Origin: Glandiceps talaboti
Lineage: Eukaryota; Hemichordata; Enteropneusta; Spengelidae
Length of the DNA stretch: 64,000 nucleotides
NCBI RefSeq assembly: GCF_964340395.1
Contig: NC_135566.1
Location: 15,963,501 to 16,027,500, forward strand
Reading direction: 5' to 3'
A program made the translations under genes and the position numbers. Below, in pieces: positions 23,301 to 33,358 of this stretch (position 1 is the stretch's first letter; every line of letters starts with the position of its first letter). The notes below the pieces were generated by a model, which was given only the letters and a program-made list of their open reading frames with translations, ran no database searches and was not told the DNA's origin.

Positions 23301-26210
23301 CGACCCCACCTAGTTTTTCACTGCCGACCCTAAACTTTTTTTACGTATTCATGAACAAAATAATAAAATCGCAAAAATTGTGAAGTCTCGCAAAAAAGTG
23401 GATGCGAAAACTGACCCACTTAAAAAGACAATATAAAACTGTCCTTCCAATCTGTAATGGCTGAACATCTGATGAAAAGAAACCAATAACACAGACAATA
23501 TGGAAAACAAAGAAAAACATGACTACCTGAATTATACACTCACATAGGAAAAATACTATATAAAAAAAGAAAATAAAAATCTACCGACCTCACCTATTCT
23601 AAAATTGAGCGTAATCGGAACCTCACAATTTTTTTGTTAGGCCTAGGGCGTGTTGAATAGCATGAGAGACCATTTATAAAACGTGTGTATCAGATGTCAA
23701 ACAAAGCTTTCAGTGAAATCATATATGTGAGTTTAAATACAAGCTACTTAGATTTGACAACCAAATTTTTCAAATTTGACTATTGTCACACTATCTGTTT
23801 ATTTAATAACCAATATCCCCAATCGATTATTTCTGTAATGTTTTCTGAATGGTTTAATAATTAACGAACAACAAATAACGACTGTTTTTGAGTAATTCGA
23901 AGAAACTGTTTGACTGTCCCTATGTTAATGAATAAGTTAAACATATGTAAAGCACTATCCAGAAATCTCGTCGATATTAGCCATGTTATTCTTAAATACG
24001 GTATAGATAACGTTACAGAATATTTAATTTTGCACAAATATTTTCTCAAATATTAATAACGATGTACTCCATTGATAACATTACCAAAATATTTAAATAT
24101 TGAGCATATCGTACACACTGTGTATAGGTAAACGAAAAACATGTCATGAGAACAATTAAAATAATTAAAGGCAATTAATTAAAAGATCTATACCTTGAGG
24201 TTGAGTGGTAGGCCCTGCAGTTGTCGTTGGTGCTGAAAATAGGAGGACGATGTATACTCTATTACAAAAAAGACACAGGAAGTGTACCAAAATCTTATTG
24301 AGTTCAGAAAATGGTTTCCCCAGATCACTCATGTCATCACAATACAAATAGCTTACTGTACCCATCGTAACATACTTTTTACACTTGATTTCTTTTTTAA
24401 ATTATTGAGTCTTTAAAACGAAACTTATGTTTCACTATTTTATGAACAAGGGAAACACAATAGAGTTGTTTTGTCCATTCAAATTCCAAAATAAATACCA
24501 ATTTCTCATCAATATTGCCAATTTAAATACCGTACTCACCAATGCAATTAATCTGCATACACCCTTGGTTGTCACTGTTTACATCCAAAGACCAAGAACT
24601 TGGTGCAGGGTTGAAATCCAAACATACATAAGAGAAGTCACAGGTGTCATGATTTGACAAGTCTATTGAAAACACAACGTTAGTTAGACTAGATGTAGCC
24701 GTAGACGTTGTAAACTGAAGGAGTGCTAAGGCAAGTGTAGCTTGGACACTGACGCTGGGTAGGGGGTTTGATCCTGTTGAGTCACTGGCTAAGAATCCAC
24801 CAACAGTGACAAAGTCTGGTACGCCCACGGAATTCATATTTGTACCTATTACATCAAAGTTCATGTCCAAATGAAATGTAACCTGATTTCCGATGTGAAC
24901 ATCTGTAGATCCTCCCTCGGCTGTATTCACGGCAAGTTGAACGTTGGTCACGAGGAAACAATTGGGTGTTGCTGTTCAAAATACAAATAATCGTATTTTA
25001 AAGTAATAAGACTCTTCTTATTAATGTAGTATTCGCCTCGGAAATAAAGAAAATGTTACATTTTTACCCGTCCCCTTCTCCAAGAAAAGTCAAACCCTTT
25101 TCCAGTTAAAACCAATGAGTCAAGTACGAAGTTTTGAAACAAGAATCAGTATGCTATTAAAATTAAGCTATTTTTCGGACTCCAATATGGCCGTTGAATA
25201 CTATATTGATTCTATTGCAAAATTAAAACAATTGTCCCATTCCTTGAAAACAAGACAGTGAATCCCCGAATCTCTTTAATTATTTCAAATGGCTGAGGAA
25301 CACATTTTCGCAAAGCCTTGAAAGATTTGAATTACTTTTCCTTTAAGGAAATTGGTCTCGGGCACATACTTCCTCAAAGTAAACTTAATTTGAACAATTT
25401 ACATTGACTGCACTCTCCTAGATAACAATGGAAAGAAGATTCCTGATTAATTTATGTGAATTCGGGTGTCAAAACACTATCCTGAGAACTAAAAATAGAT
25501 TGCAACTTTAATAAGACAAAGTGAAAGGGAGCCTTTAGATTGGGAGGGCCGGGGGTAATTAGAGATGTTTTTTTTTCTTCACTATTTACAAATTGTTTTG
25601 GGGATGGCCAGATTTTAGAAATTTGAAATCGACGAGGGTCACATTTTACTTTGTCTACAAAGAAACCAATGACGTCTTACAACTTACAAGTCACCGAATT
25701 AAATACAAATTGGCATTGCTTAATTTATTGAAAAGTATTGCATCTTAAATAGTACACAGTGACATAATGGAGCCTTCAGTATTTAGAGTGCGGGGGAATT
25801 TGAGGGATGGGTCGCTTTTTACAACTGTCTTTTGCCATGGGGAGGGCCACATTTTAGAAAGTGGAATTATACTGGTCACATTTTACTTTTGACTACAAAA
25901 ACACAAATGGCGTCTTGCATCTTGCCAGTCACGTGGTTAACAATTAATTGAATATTTAATTAATTTGATCCTTTTTAAATGTTCATTTGGCTAGGAAATA
26001 TCAAATGACTGGTCACTCAATCAACCAGGTCCGTTAAAAGCGAGGCTGGGTCCTTAAATGCTTTGAATAACGTGTAATGTATCATTGATAAAGAATGTTG
26101 ATAAGTTCACATTACTTACGTGGACTACATGATGTTGCAGGAGATAAAACAAAATGTGAAACACTCCAATATATCAGGAATTGAAATACATGGTGGAACC
26201 AGACCACCAT
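5665..26210 (-). CDS. Gene 2: transmembrane mucin with two shared modules, PTS domain, EGF-SEA-EGF, TM and cytoplasmic tail (11 coding exons)
   Basis: Joining 26120-26210, 24540-24971, 24194-24232, 23168-23206, 21307-21759, 8681-10081, 8263-8388, 7930-8057, 7115-7328, 6590-6766 and 5665-5948 (minus strand) gives one open frame of 3,384 nt, 1,127 aa. Order: signal peptide (1-30), module 1 (31-174), two 13-aa linkers, module 2 (201-351), Ser/Thr-rich mucin region (352-818), EGF (819-860), SEA (861-974), EGF (975-1033), TM and Arg-rich stop-transfer, ~60-aa tail. All introns are phase 1 except the one inside SEA (phase 0). EGF-SEA-EGF-TM after a mucin region is the MUC3/12/13/17 arrangement. Weakest join: the ~11.2-kb intron between 21307 and 10081. 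The phases fit, but the mucin part could have its own unseen 5' exons. Likely role: membrane-tethered glycocalyx mucin (inference). Confidence 0.72.
6185..6470 (+). mobile_element. SINE-like repeat in gene 2 intron 10
   Basis: A short block ends in AGCGCTATATAAAAATACTA followed by a TTATATTATT tail. This tail is shared with the LINE at 32.3 kb and the SINE at 27.8 kb. No coding capacity. The 5' boundary is uncertain. Confidence 0.4.
6590..6766 (-). CDS. Gene 2 exon 10: EGF-like domain 2
   Basis: A phase 1-1 exon of 177 nt encoding 59 aa with six Cys (TIC, NDC, AVC, FTCHCHHGY, GRQC). It lies between SEA and the membrane helix. Two in-frame donors exist: GTAAGT (used here) and GTACTG six bases earlier (start 6596). 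Confidence 0.75.
7115..7328 (-). CDS. Gene 2 exon 9: SEA domain, C-terminal half with predicted autocleavage site
   Basis: Phase 0 in, phase 1 out, 71 residues plus one base. VVDFSPGSIHVVHLLYF places G-S (residues 925/926) where SEA domains self-cleave at GSVVV-type sites. It ends with IIAGLTIKKESVSV, the usual last strand. Cleavage would leave two non-covalently joined subunits (known for MUC1; inferred here). Confidence 0.8.
7448..7616. repeat. Compound (TATG)n(TG)n(TATG)n microsatellite
   Basis: Symmetric tract with TATG blocks flanking a long TG block, located in the intron splitting the SEA domain. The open frames here are artefacts of the repeat. Confidence 0.95.
7755..7853. repeat. 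(TG)n microsatellite with GTAC/TATG edges
   Basis: A long TG run bounded by GTACGTATGT and GCGTGCGT units, in the same intron as the preceding tract. Confidence 0.95.
7930..8057 (-). CDS. Gene 2 exon 8: SEA domain, N-terminal half
   Basis: Phase 1 in, phase 0 out, 43 residues. VLEINLNDAKYIDDLQDPTS and YYGKMSRDIEAS match the SEA N-terminal pattern (first strand, then the DL.DP.S..Y helix). The donor is GTAAGG. Confidence 0.8.
8263..8388 (-). CDS. Gene 2 exon 7: EGF-like domain 1
   Basis: A phase 1-1 exon of 126 nt encoding 42 aa: DIDKC at the start, then LCPSDQIC, LRCTCKPGYYY and STC. Six Cys fit the EGF pattern, and the DIDKC opening resembles calcium-binding EGF modules. It sits directly before SEA, as in MUC13/17-type mucins. 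Confidence 0.82.
8681..10081 (-). CDS. Gene 2 exon 6: mucin (PTS) exon, 467 aa
   Basis: A single 1,401-nt phase 1-1 exon (acceptor TTACAG, donor GTAATG) with no Cys, dominated by Ser and Thr. It is built from about a dozen degenerate units of roughly 30 residues, each approximating SSSISPST..VEVTSS followed by ETTT.QQT. This is the heavily O-glycosylated stalk expected in a membrane mucin. The open antisense frame at 8914-9216 is a shadow of the repeat. Confidence 0.82.
11700..12093. repeat. (TCTG)n/(TATG)n/(TC)n compound microsatellite
   Basis: Successive TCTG, TATG and TC blocks adjoin the inner edge of the left foldback arm. Confidence 0.95.
13379..14246 (+). pseudogene. Decayed LINE (non-LTR retrotransposon), reverse transcriptase C-terminal part
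   Basis: The frame starting at 13381 encodes GASQGCVLSPTLFSIYTDH and KFADDMALVG (the catalytic F-A-D-D motif), then, after in-frame stops near 13531 and 13596, VTSFKYLGSILDGKLSF and KKAQQRLYLLRKL, typical of the region after the palm in LINE reverse transcriptases. Coding ends near 14091. A short 3' UTR ends in AATAAATTTATTGAATT, passing into TTGAA repeats, as LINEs with microsatellite tails do. It is 5'-truncated and inactive, and lies inside the foldback element. Confidence 0.8.
14247..14375. repeat. (TTGAA)n(GACA)n microsatellite
   Basis: The LINE's TTGAA tail runs into a GACA tract, which is the inverted counterpart of the TCTG tract at 11.7 kb. Confidence 0.9.
15540..16000. mobile_element. 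Inverted-repeat (MITE-like) element with ~125-bp arms
   Basis: The left arm (15552-15679) starts AGCTGCAATAATTGTAGCGT and ends ACGTTAACGCAAATAGACG. The right arm (15860-15990) is its inverse with moderate divergence. The ~180-bp centre is non-coding. Confidence 0.65.
17543..18094. mobile_element. Inverted-repeat (MITE-like) element, ~550 bp
   Basis: AGCCATACGTTACAGTGGTA near 17613 recurs inverted near 18010, and TGTATTAATCGCC marks the outer edge on both sides. The arms are about 75-100 bp. Non-coding. Confidence 0.6.
19022..19320 (+). CDS. Weak candidate: small two-exon plus-strand ORF (67 aa)
   Basis: The ATG at 19022 opens 48 codons ending exactly at CAG/GTAAGT (19165). A 95-nt intron ends CCCAACAG, and the frame resumes at 19261 in phase 0 for 19 codons to TGA. 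The splice sites are good but the product (includes VLWPWTDESLVEQDC, ending MTQLRKKR) is unrecognised. It lies antisense in a gene 2 intron. It may be a chance alignment or a decayed exon. Confidence 0.2.
21307..21759 (-). CDS. Gene 2 exon 5: shared module 2 (151 aa)
   Basis: A phase 1-1 exon of 453 nt, acceptor TTTACAG, donor GTGAAG. It contains GDSNWKIDVFLSREQTGDN, TLTFSDIAVGIPI and a closing CQKVQCPSK. GDSNWKI and the following segment align with module 10 of gene 1. The VC.DI segment is reduced to GCIRVEPHQNALW. Confidence 0.8.
22003..22757. repeat. Degenerate ~22-bp minisatellite in the intron 5' of gene 2 module 2
   Basis: About 30 imperfect units resembling ACATTGTCACGTATAGTGTT with variable spacing, some halves inverted or truncated. 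No coding signal. Confidence 0.8.
23168..23206 (-). CDS. Gene 2 exon 4: second 13-residue linker mini-exon
   Basis: A 39-nt phase 1-1 exon between ATTTCAG and GTAAGT, encoding VLTTSELTSTQNN. It has the same length and phase as the preceding mini-exon and similar Thr richness, so the two may be duplicates. It is frame-neutral if skipped. Confidence 0.58.
23264..23644 (-). mobile_element. MITE family C, copy 1
   Basis: Reverse-oriented copy of the element at 26.3 and 30.4 kb. The ends carry AGGCCTAACAAAAA and TGGTTCCGGTTACCCGACC, and the interior shares the GGAAGGACAG/ATCTGTAATGGCTG block. It lies in the gene 2 intron between the two mini-exons. Confidence 0.7.
24194..24232 (-). CDS. Gene 2 exon 3: 13-residue Thr/Pro linker mini-exon
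   Basis: A 39-nt phase 1-1 exon between TTTTCAG and GTATAG, encoding APTTTAGPTTQPQ. It reads as an O-glycosylatable spacer. It could be skipped without changing frame. Confidence 0.6.
24540..24971 (-). CDS. Gene 2 exon 2: shared module 1 (144 aa)
   Basis: A phase 1-1 exon of 432 nt, acceptor GAACAG, donor GTGAGT. It carries VTFHLDMNF, GGFLASDSTGSNPLPS, CDFSYVCLDFNPAPSSW and CMQINC. The closest match is module 9 of gene 1. An extra Cys near the start (TPNCFLV) recalls TNLDC in module 1 of gene 1. Confidence 0.82.
25520..25935. repeat. Diverged direct duplication of ~175 bp
   Basis: 25520-25693 and 25762-25935 share order and sequence: GGAGCCTT, GGGGG-A-TT, TTTTAGAAA, GTCACATTTTACTTTTGAC-type segment, then a GCGTCTT/CTTGCAAGTCAC segment. 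In the first intron of the gene 2 coding region. Confidence 0.5.
26120..26210 (-). CDS. Gene 2 exon 1: signal peptide
   Basis: The ATG at 26210 gives 30 codons plus one base to a GTAAGT donor (phase 1). The hydrophobic core is FQFLIYWSVSHFVL, followed by SPATSCSP. An acceptor (TTTTAG) sits 8 bases upstream of the ATG, so the exon probably starts at 26218 behind a 5' non-coding exon. Confidence 0.72.
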
Positions 26211-26327
26211 CGCCTTTCCTAAAATATAGAAGAATAAAGAAGAGTGGTTAGTTAATAGAATACACGACGTCTACTAGACGATAATCTGTGCATATTTAGT
26301 ACCTCAAAAAATATATAAAGTGGTACT

Positions 26328-26683
26328 TAGGCCTAATTAAAAATGTTTTTCCGGTTACGCTCAATTTTAGAATAGGTGGGGTAGGTACATTTTCTATTTT
26401 ATTTATCATATTTTTTTTTTCTGTGTGAGTGTCTAGTTCCGGCTTTCCATTGTTTTGCGAATGGTCTCTGTGTTGTTTACTTCTTCCCATCAGATGTACA
26501 GCCATTACAGATTGGAAGAACCGTTGATGTCAGTTTCCGCATCCACTATTTCTCGTGAGACATTAACAATTTTTGCGATTTTATTATTTTTTTCTCGAAA
26601 ACATAAAAAAAATACTTAGGGTCGGCAGTGAAAAACTAGATGGGGTCGGGTAACCGGAACCAAACAGTTATTTTGTTAGGCCT
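26328..26683 (+). mobile_element. MITE family C, copy 2
   Basis: It starts TAGGCCTAATTAAAAATG and ends TTATTTTGTTAGGCCT, with TTCCGGTTAC on both inner edges in opposite orientation. Non-coding, ~355 bp, immediately upstream of gene 2 exon 1. Confidence 0.7.
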
Positions 26684-27769
26684 TAGGAGAGAACATACAA
26701 TCACCAATAGTTAAATGAACTATTAAACAGTCGTGTGAATAATGAGTGCTAGTATACACTGTGTTGACATGATGACATGATGTCACTTTGTACGTGAAAA
26801 TAACCAACATTAAAAGACCAAAATAGCCAAAATGTGAGTTTTACAAGTCGAATAAAACGTCTTCGCTCACTTTAGACGGAAGATAATGTTTTACGCTGGG
26901 ACACCTTTTGCCTTTACTTGTAGCAGGTGTGTTTTGTGAAAGAATGAATAGATAAGAATAGATCGAATGTTATCTGGTTTTTTATTATGTTTCGCTCACA
27001 CATTACGGAAAAAAAACGGCTAAAAAATAAGCCTTTTTTATAGGAATTTTGTATCGCCAGAACTACTCTAGATGCCGAATAATTACGAGGTTCATAATAA
27101 ATATGAAGAGACGTTGATCTAAACACATGTCAAGGCTGACCTACTAGCTAGCTAGAGAAATCCATCTGAACGTCATATTTGGTGGAATTGGAGACTGTCA
27201 CAATGAAGTCAGCATGGCGTAAGTAAGTTATACACCTGTCACGTTGGTGCCAACCATGTTATCAACAGCACCTATGCGCGAAGGGTCTACTTGAAACTTA
27301 AACATGTGTTGCCTGCGTTATCTGAAAGTAATATTGCCATCACTGATCTCATTATGGATCGGCTGTCCTGAGCTAACCAATTGCAAGTTTGAACACATTA
27401 AATATAACTATTTTTTTGTTTTAATGAAATGGCAACTTGTACGAGTTCAACTAAACATTTCTAAATATATCTACATCTAAATATTCGTCCAAAAAAAATA
27501 GAGTATTTTTGTAATTTCTGTTTTATTGTACATGTACAACACGCATACATAAACGTCAAGTTGCCTGTCAATAGATAATTCCAAATGTTCGTATACAAAA
27601 TACCGGTGCTGAATCATATCACGACAAAATAGACGGCAGGTATCACAACTAGACTCCACTGACGTAGTTTTTCTTCGTCATTGAAAACTTGTTTATGTTT
27701 TCAAACTTTGAGTTGACAAGATACTCGTAGTCTCTACGGGGTTATGTCTGCTGTTTGTCTGATGTTGGT

Positions 27770-28118
27770 TCTGATATAGCGCTTTTTCACACTGTCTGGG
27801 AGCTCAAAACGCTTTACAGTTATTACCCCTGGCTCGGATCTATAGCGGCACAACGGCCCTTTATCCTTTCTCAACTCCCTGGGGAGCATACAATCCATTG
27901 TATCCTTTATAAACGCATAGGATTAAAGCATTCACATTGCAACCTCTATCCTACCAGGTCCCCAGTTATGCAGCTAGGTTGACTAAGGCACAGTCACGGT
28001 TCAAATCTTGCCCAAGGACTTTAGCCATTCAGAAACAAACGGCATCGATGGGGCTTGAACCTGCAACCTGCAGATTCCAAGTTGGCCATTCTAATCGTTC
28101 GCCCAACATGACGCCATA
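27770..28118 (-). mobile_element. tRNA-derived SINE
   Basis: Read on the minus strand it begins with a tRNA-like head. The B box GGTTCAAGCCCC is at 28050-28061, with an A-box-like segment (TTGGGCGAACG) about 50 nt upstream. The body ends at 27.77 kb with AAAGCGCTATATC, a tail resembling the 3' end of the LINE at 32.3 kb. Confidence 0.65.
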
Positions 28119-29531
28119 CTCTAAGCAATGAAGTCACACAGTATTTACAGCCGTATCAATAACACATTGATTAAGTAGGCCAATAGACTTTACGCGTGTT
28201 AAACATGAACAATAGCAAGTTAGAAAATCGCATGCACTGTGACATTAATATCGTCAAAAACCATCGGATTAAACAGAGCTTGTTCAGGTCAACACAACGA
28301 AAATTTACACTGCCATTCAAATTCTCGTGGATGTCATTATATTTGTTTCCATAGGAACAGTACTCCGATGAGAAACATTGTATTACACCCTGGGCGGGCT
28401 ATGACATGTACTAAAGATAAATTAAGTGACAGATATATATATCACTTGCAAATAAAACCCTAAGCCATTACATGCTTGCCTTAACTTAAATTAAATATTC
28501 ACTTTTCGCTAACACACCTTTGAGACAGCAATCCACTTGGGACTGTATCCCATGGGACTCAATGACAATATGGCACGGTTATTGCAAATCGTCATACAAT
28601 GTCCAGGTATGCTAAGATCGCTAAGCATGCCTAGCGTCCGGACACACCATGGATGTGAGGTTTGTCGACCTTCATGATTTACAGTTCTGTTTTATCGCAC
28701 TACAAGAAAGCACCTTCTCCAGCAAATCAATGACTCATACCAGGTGTGTACTATAAATAATGGCAGTGTGTCGAGGAGGTGATAAAAGATATGAAACGTT
28801 TTTTGAGTCATAGCAATAGGTTGAAGCAAACAAGGCAATAGAGATACAGGTGCATTGCAGTGCACTGTGTCTTAAAGGACGCAATCAGGAAAACAATACA
28901 ACGTAACAATGAAGGGGTTACCAAGAATGAAAGGTCAGAAGGAGTCAAATGATTGCTTGATGACAGGGGCGACCGGAAACCATGTAAGAATGTCATATAC
29001 CCTGAAGGCAGCCTCTGTGTATACCTCTGTATATTTACATCTTTTGTTAAATTCTCTTAGCATCTTCGGACGACTTCTAATATATCTTCCGGGCTAATGT
29101 ACTAATATCTTCTAACCTATTTTCATGAGAAAACAACACGGTAGGGAAAACAATAAAAGCATATCGTGGGTTTGAAAAAAGCTAGGTGAAGATGTTCATA
29201 ACCCGTATGGGGGGGGGGGGGGTTGAACTCCCCAAATTTCCAGACTGGATGAACGGCCCACGTTCAAACATCTAGCTACCCATACATAATCCAAAAACAT
29301 ACACATAGTTAGGGTTTTCCAGTCACAATGATTACCTTCATTGTCGTGAAGGTATTTATAAAGCAGGAAGACGTTTCCCATGTTATCGACCCTTTGCTTA
29401 GGGAATTTTCAGATGAAAACTCGACCCATGTTTAAGGATTTGTTCCTGAAAATGTGACCCATTTTGGTGACACATACCCGTACACCTTTGTATAGTTCTA
29501 TGGGAGTATTCCTTGGAGTTCATAAGAGTTC

Positions 29532-29532
<1 letters not shown>

Positions 29533-29575
<43 letters not shown>

Positions 29576-29585
29576 GGTGGTGGTG

Positions 29586-29618
<33 letters not shown>

Positions 29619-29627
29619 ATAGTAGTG

Positions 29628-29670
<43 letters not shown>
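29533..29670. repeat. (TAG)n(GTG)n(TAG)n trinucleotide repeat
   Basis: Pure GTA/GTG triplet tract. The long poly-Ser, poly-Val and poly-Thr frames across it are artefacts. Confidence 0.95.
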
Positions 29671-30396
29671 GAATAACGTTGTTGTTTTTGTTGTGGAAGA
29701 AAGATTGCATGCGTTTCCTACAACTTCAGGTTACACATTGCAGTACATTTACAAACTCCTAACTGTCCAATGGGTGGGCTAACACAAAGCAAAATTATCA
29801 CACTCACTGGTTGAATTTCCCATTTAACTATTTTGGCCGGACAATATGTCTCCAAGCAAACTTTACTTGTGTTCACCATCGTTACAGTATCAATAGAAGA
29901 GTCGTTAAAATGTCTCCCATTCAACGTCCCTCCTTTGATCACAAATTACTTTTTGTTACTTTGCGTAACAAGTACTCGGTGGGTAGACCGTAAATGACCC
30001 TAGTTTTACTAGAGTCATTTCATTGCGAAATTACCTTTCCTTTGAGTCGCATTAATGGAAGGTCCACCGAAGTGAACTCTTGAGTTTTATGGCCAATGGA
30101 ACTACTGTCTGTGTTAACTATAGGGTTATAAATTAAAATAAATAGACCTTGTACAAGAGCGAATTGTTGGGTTGTTGCATAGAGAACCTCTGTCTATGTT
30201 AATTATTGGGTTATAGCTGAAGGAACACTATTCATGTAAATTATAGAATAAACTTCTTCAGGCGAACATTTTGAAAGGAGGGTGCCACATATATAATGTA
30301 TAGAGTCCTTTATGAATAAATTCTTTACTTTGATCACTGATATGGTCATAACTTTTTTTGAAAAGTGTCTAATGTTTAGGTGAATGAGTGATGATG

Positions 30397-30780
30397 AGGC
30401 CTAATAAAAAAATGTGTGGTTCCGATTACGGCCAATTTTAGAATAGGTGGGGTAGGTAGATTTTTTATTTTATTTTATTATATTTTGTTGTCATGTGTGA
30501 GTGTCTAGTTCAGGTAGTTGTGTTTTCCGTTGTTTTCCAAATGGTCTATGTGTTATTGGCTTCTTCCCATCAGATGTATAGCCATTACAGATCTAGATTG
30601 GAAGAACAGTTTTATGTGTTTTTTAAGTTTATGTCAGTTTCCGCATCCACTATTTCTGGCGAAACCTATCAATTTTCGCAATTTTATTTTTTTTTCTCGA
30701 ATATGAAAAAAAAAAATTAGGATCGGCTGTGTAAAACTAGGTAGGGTCTGGTAACAGGACCCAAACATTTGTTTAGGCCT
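30397..30780 (+). mobile_element. MITE family C, copy 3
   Basis: It starts AGGCCTAATAAAAAAATG and ends CATTTGTTTAGGCCT. The interior shares CTTCCCATCAGATGTA and CAGTTTCCGCATCCACTATT with the 26.3-kb copy. Confidence 0.7.
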
Positions 30781-32279
30781 GACAATACATGGATCACGCC
30801 AATGAAATTAATTTAATTCTTCCATAAACGGAATTGGAGACACTTCTTGTAAAATCATACTTTAGCTAATCTTCTAGTTGTTTATTGCATCAATAATTCC
30901 TGATAGGGATTAGTGTGAACATCAAAGTCATATTTCCCTCCTTGAGAAATGTGTTATTGTTTTAGATGTTAAAGCTCAGTGGACGTCCAATGCGCATGTC
31001 AGGATTAAGCGTTTTAGAGATGTTGATAAACACGATGCATTGCGTCACGACCGTTAAGCAAACTCTTATTAACCTTCCCAAGTAACGATCACCACTATGA
31101 ATTTTGCCTTATTTGCATGGCACTAGAATTCACTAGCGAAAACATGTAAATCATGAACATGTTTGTTTTCGCGTCCCTAGTTTTGGTAGTGTGGAAGCCT
31201 TGGGTGCACATACATATGTGAATCAGACAAAGATCAAACGTTGGGTTAAGGAAAGGCTATGGTATACTGATAAGCTTACAGCCAGTTGTGAATTCACATT
31301 CTTCCCAACAGATCACTTCTCAATGGATACGATCCAATTACATGTGGTTGCTAGAAAAGTTATGACCAAATATATTTCACAAAAAATGTGTAATTGTAGA
31401 CGCCGTACTGCCAACGCTGGTCTCAAAGAATTCTTTGTAATGACTGTTAGGGGTGGAACGTTGCTAAGTGCAAAGGAACAAACGTCAAACCCTGGGGGAA
31501 TTGAGTAAGTAAGCAAAAAACCGCCCAAGTCTAAACCTAATAAAAATGGCTGGAGGCTAGGGCTGAACTGTTTGACGTTACAATATAGTATGAATCAAGT
31601 AAATAGCACTAATGAATGGCCCGAAAGATGTTTGGTAAAGAGTTGTTAACACATTCAGCAATAGTGACGAAAGGTCACACAGTAAAGGGATGACTTTAGA
31701 TTTATCCAAAAAAGTGTGATCTGATTAATTCTTCAGACAAAAAAGGAAACCCCAAAGAAACGTCCCATTTACTCTGTGCGAAACGTTTCCACTTGATTTA
31801 TCAACTTGAGGTCATAGTCACGGTAGGTATAGTAAAAGAAGAACTTTTTTCTCGTGTAAAAAACAGAATGGAGACAACACAGCAACATATTAGCCACCAA
31901 AGGTGTATACTGTTATCAGTTTGATGATTCGGATGTTAATATACCCTTCAATTGGCAGCAACATTTACTGAAGAAACAAAACGTCCACTGTACTGTCGCC
32001 TTGATTTTCGTGTAAACTATCATGATAATACAATTTTGTATGTAGCCATCATAAAATATAGCATAATGTCACAATGACTTTATGCCTCAAGATGACAATG
32101 ACACTACAGTCTGTCAAATTTTGGAACTAATGTATACCAGAGTATGGTTGAGCCAGGCAACATTCCGTTTCAGGTTAAGTTATTTCAAGTAACTTACTGT
32201 AATAATAGGTGTTTTACTTGATCTGCTCTCAAGGTCTTACTCTTTAACCCTCCGTACGTATAATATAATAATAATATAA

Positions 32280-33358
32280 TGAGGAGATTTATATAGCACC
32301 TAGTATCCATCAATGATGCTCACTGGCACTTTACAATAGAAACTGTTACAGATAAGCTCTCTCAAAAAGGTATATCTTTAGTCTTAATTTGAATGTCTCA
32401 GTACTCGGTGCAGAGCGGACAGTGTTCGGTAGTTGGTTCCACAGAATTGCGACAGCGTAGCTGAAAGATCGATCTCCGTACGATTTGAGTGTTGTTCTGG
32501 GAACCTTGAGTGTTGTATGGTGACGAGTGCAAAGATCTTGTAGGGTTGTTAACTACAGCAAGTTGAGCAAGATATTGAGGGGCGACACCAGTTAATGATT
32601 TATAGGTGAGAAATAGAGAATTGTATACTGAATTCTGAAGGTTACCGGAAGCCAATGGAGATGCATCAGGATTGGTGTGATGTGATCACGTTTCCTTGAC
32701 TGTGTGATAAGTCGGGCGGCTGAGTTCTGTGCTCTTTGCAAAAGACTGATGTGCGCATGTGTTAGTCCGAACAAGAGGGCATTGGCATATTCTAGTTGTG
32801 AGGAGATGGTAGAGTATACAAGTTTATTGCAGGCATCTTGAGAGAGGTATTTCCGAATGAAACCAATACGACATACATGTAGATAAATACTTCTGCAGGT
32901 TCGAATAATGTGTTGCTTAAAATCATGTGTGGTATCGAATGTAAACCCAGTGTTGCGAGCGGAGGTAGATGGTTGAATTGTGCTTGATACAACATGTATA
33001 CTGTTAATAGTGGAAGGCGAGCAGTCAAATCTTGAATGAATGTGCAGTATTTCATTTTTCCTGTCATTAAGCTGTAACTTGTTTAGGATCATCCAAATTT
33101 TAATGTCTACCAGACGGCGGCCCTTGGTGCTTGAAACTGCAGTTGAGGTGTTGGCACTGGAGAAAGTTTGATAAACTTGGTTGTCGGCGGCGTATTGGTG
33201 GAATTTAAGATCATGGTGGCGAATAAGTTGTCCAAGTGGTCCTATGTAAAGAGATAATAAGAGTGGACCGAGTACTGAACCTTGAGGTATGCCGAACTGA
33301 AGTGGACTTGGTGATGAAGATTGACCGTAGAAGAAACTAAGCTGTGCAGGAGCATCGG
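32280..33358 (-). pseudogene. Decayed LINE, reverse transcriptase C-terminal half and 3' end
   Basis: Minus-strand reading from 33358 gives [19 protein letters not shown] then [13 protein letters not shown], where the catalytic Y-A-D-D has become Y-A-A-D. It continues with [39 protein letters not shown] and LHWLPV, all typical of CR1/L2/Jockey-like LINEs. A frameshift near 32600 separates the last part (KSYGDRSFSYA, LWNQLPNTVRSAP). The 3' end is GTGCTATATAAATCTCC plus an ATT/ATA tail. 5'-truncated and catalytically dead. Confidence 0.85.

Noticed and set aside
29498-29782. Poly-Thr, poly-Val and poly-Ser/Gly ORFs
   Set aside because: Artefacts of the TAG/GTG trinucleotide tract.
31191-31508. 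105-codon plus-strand ORF
   Set aside because: No ATG at the opening and no recognised motif; in repeat-rich intergenic DNA.
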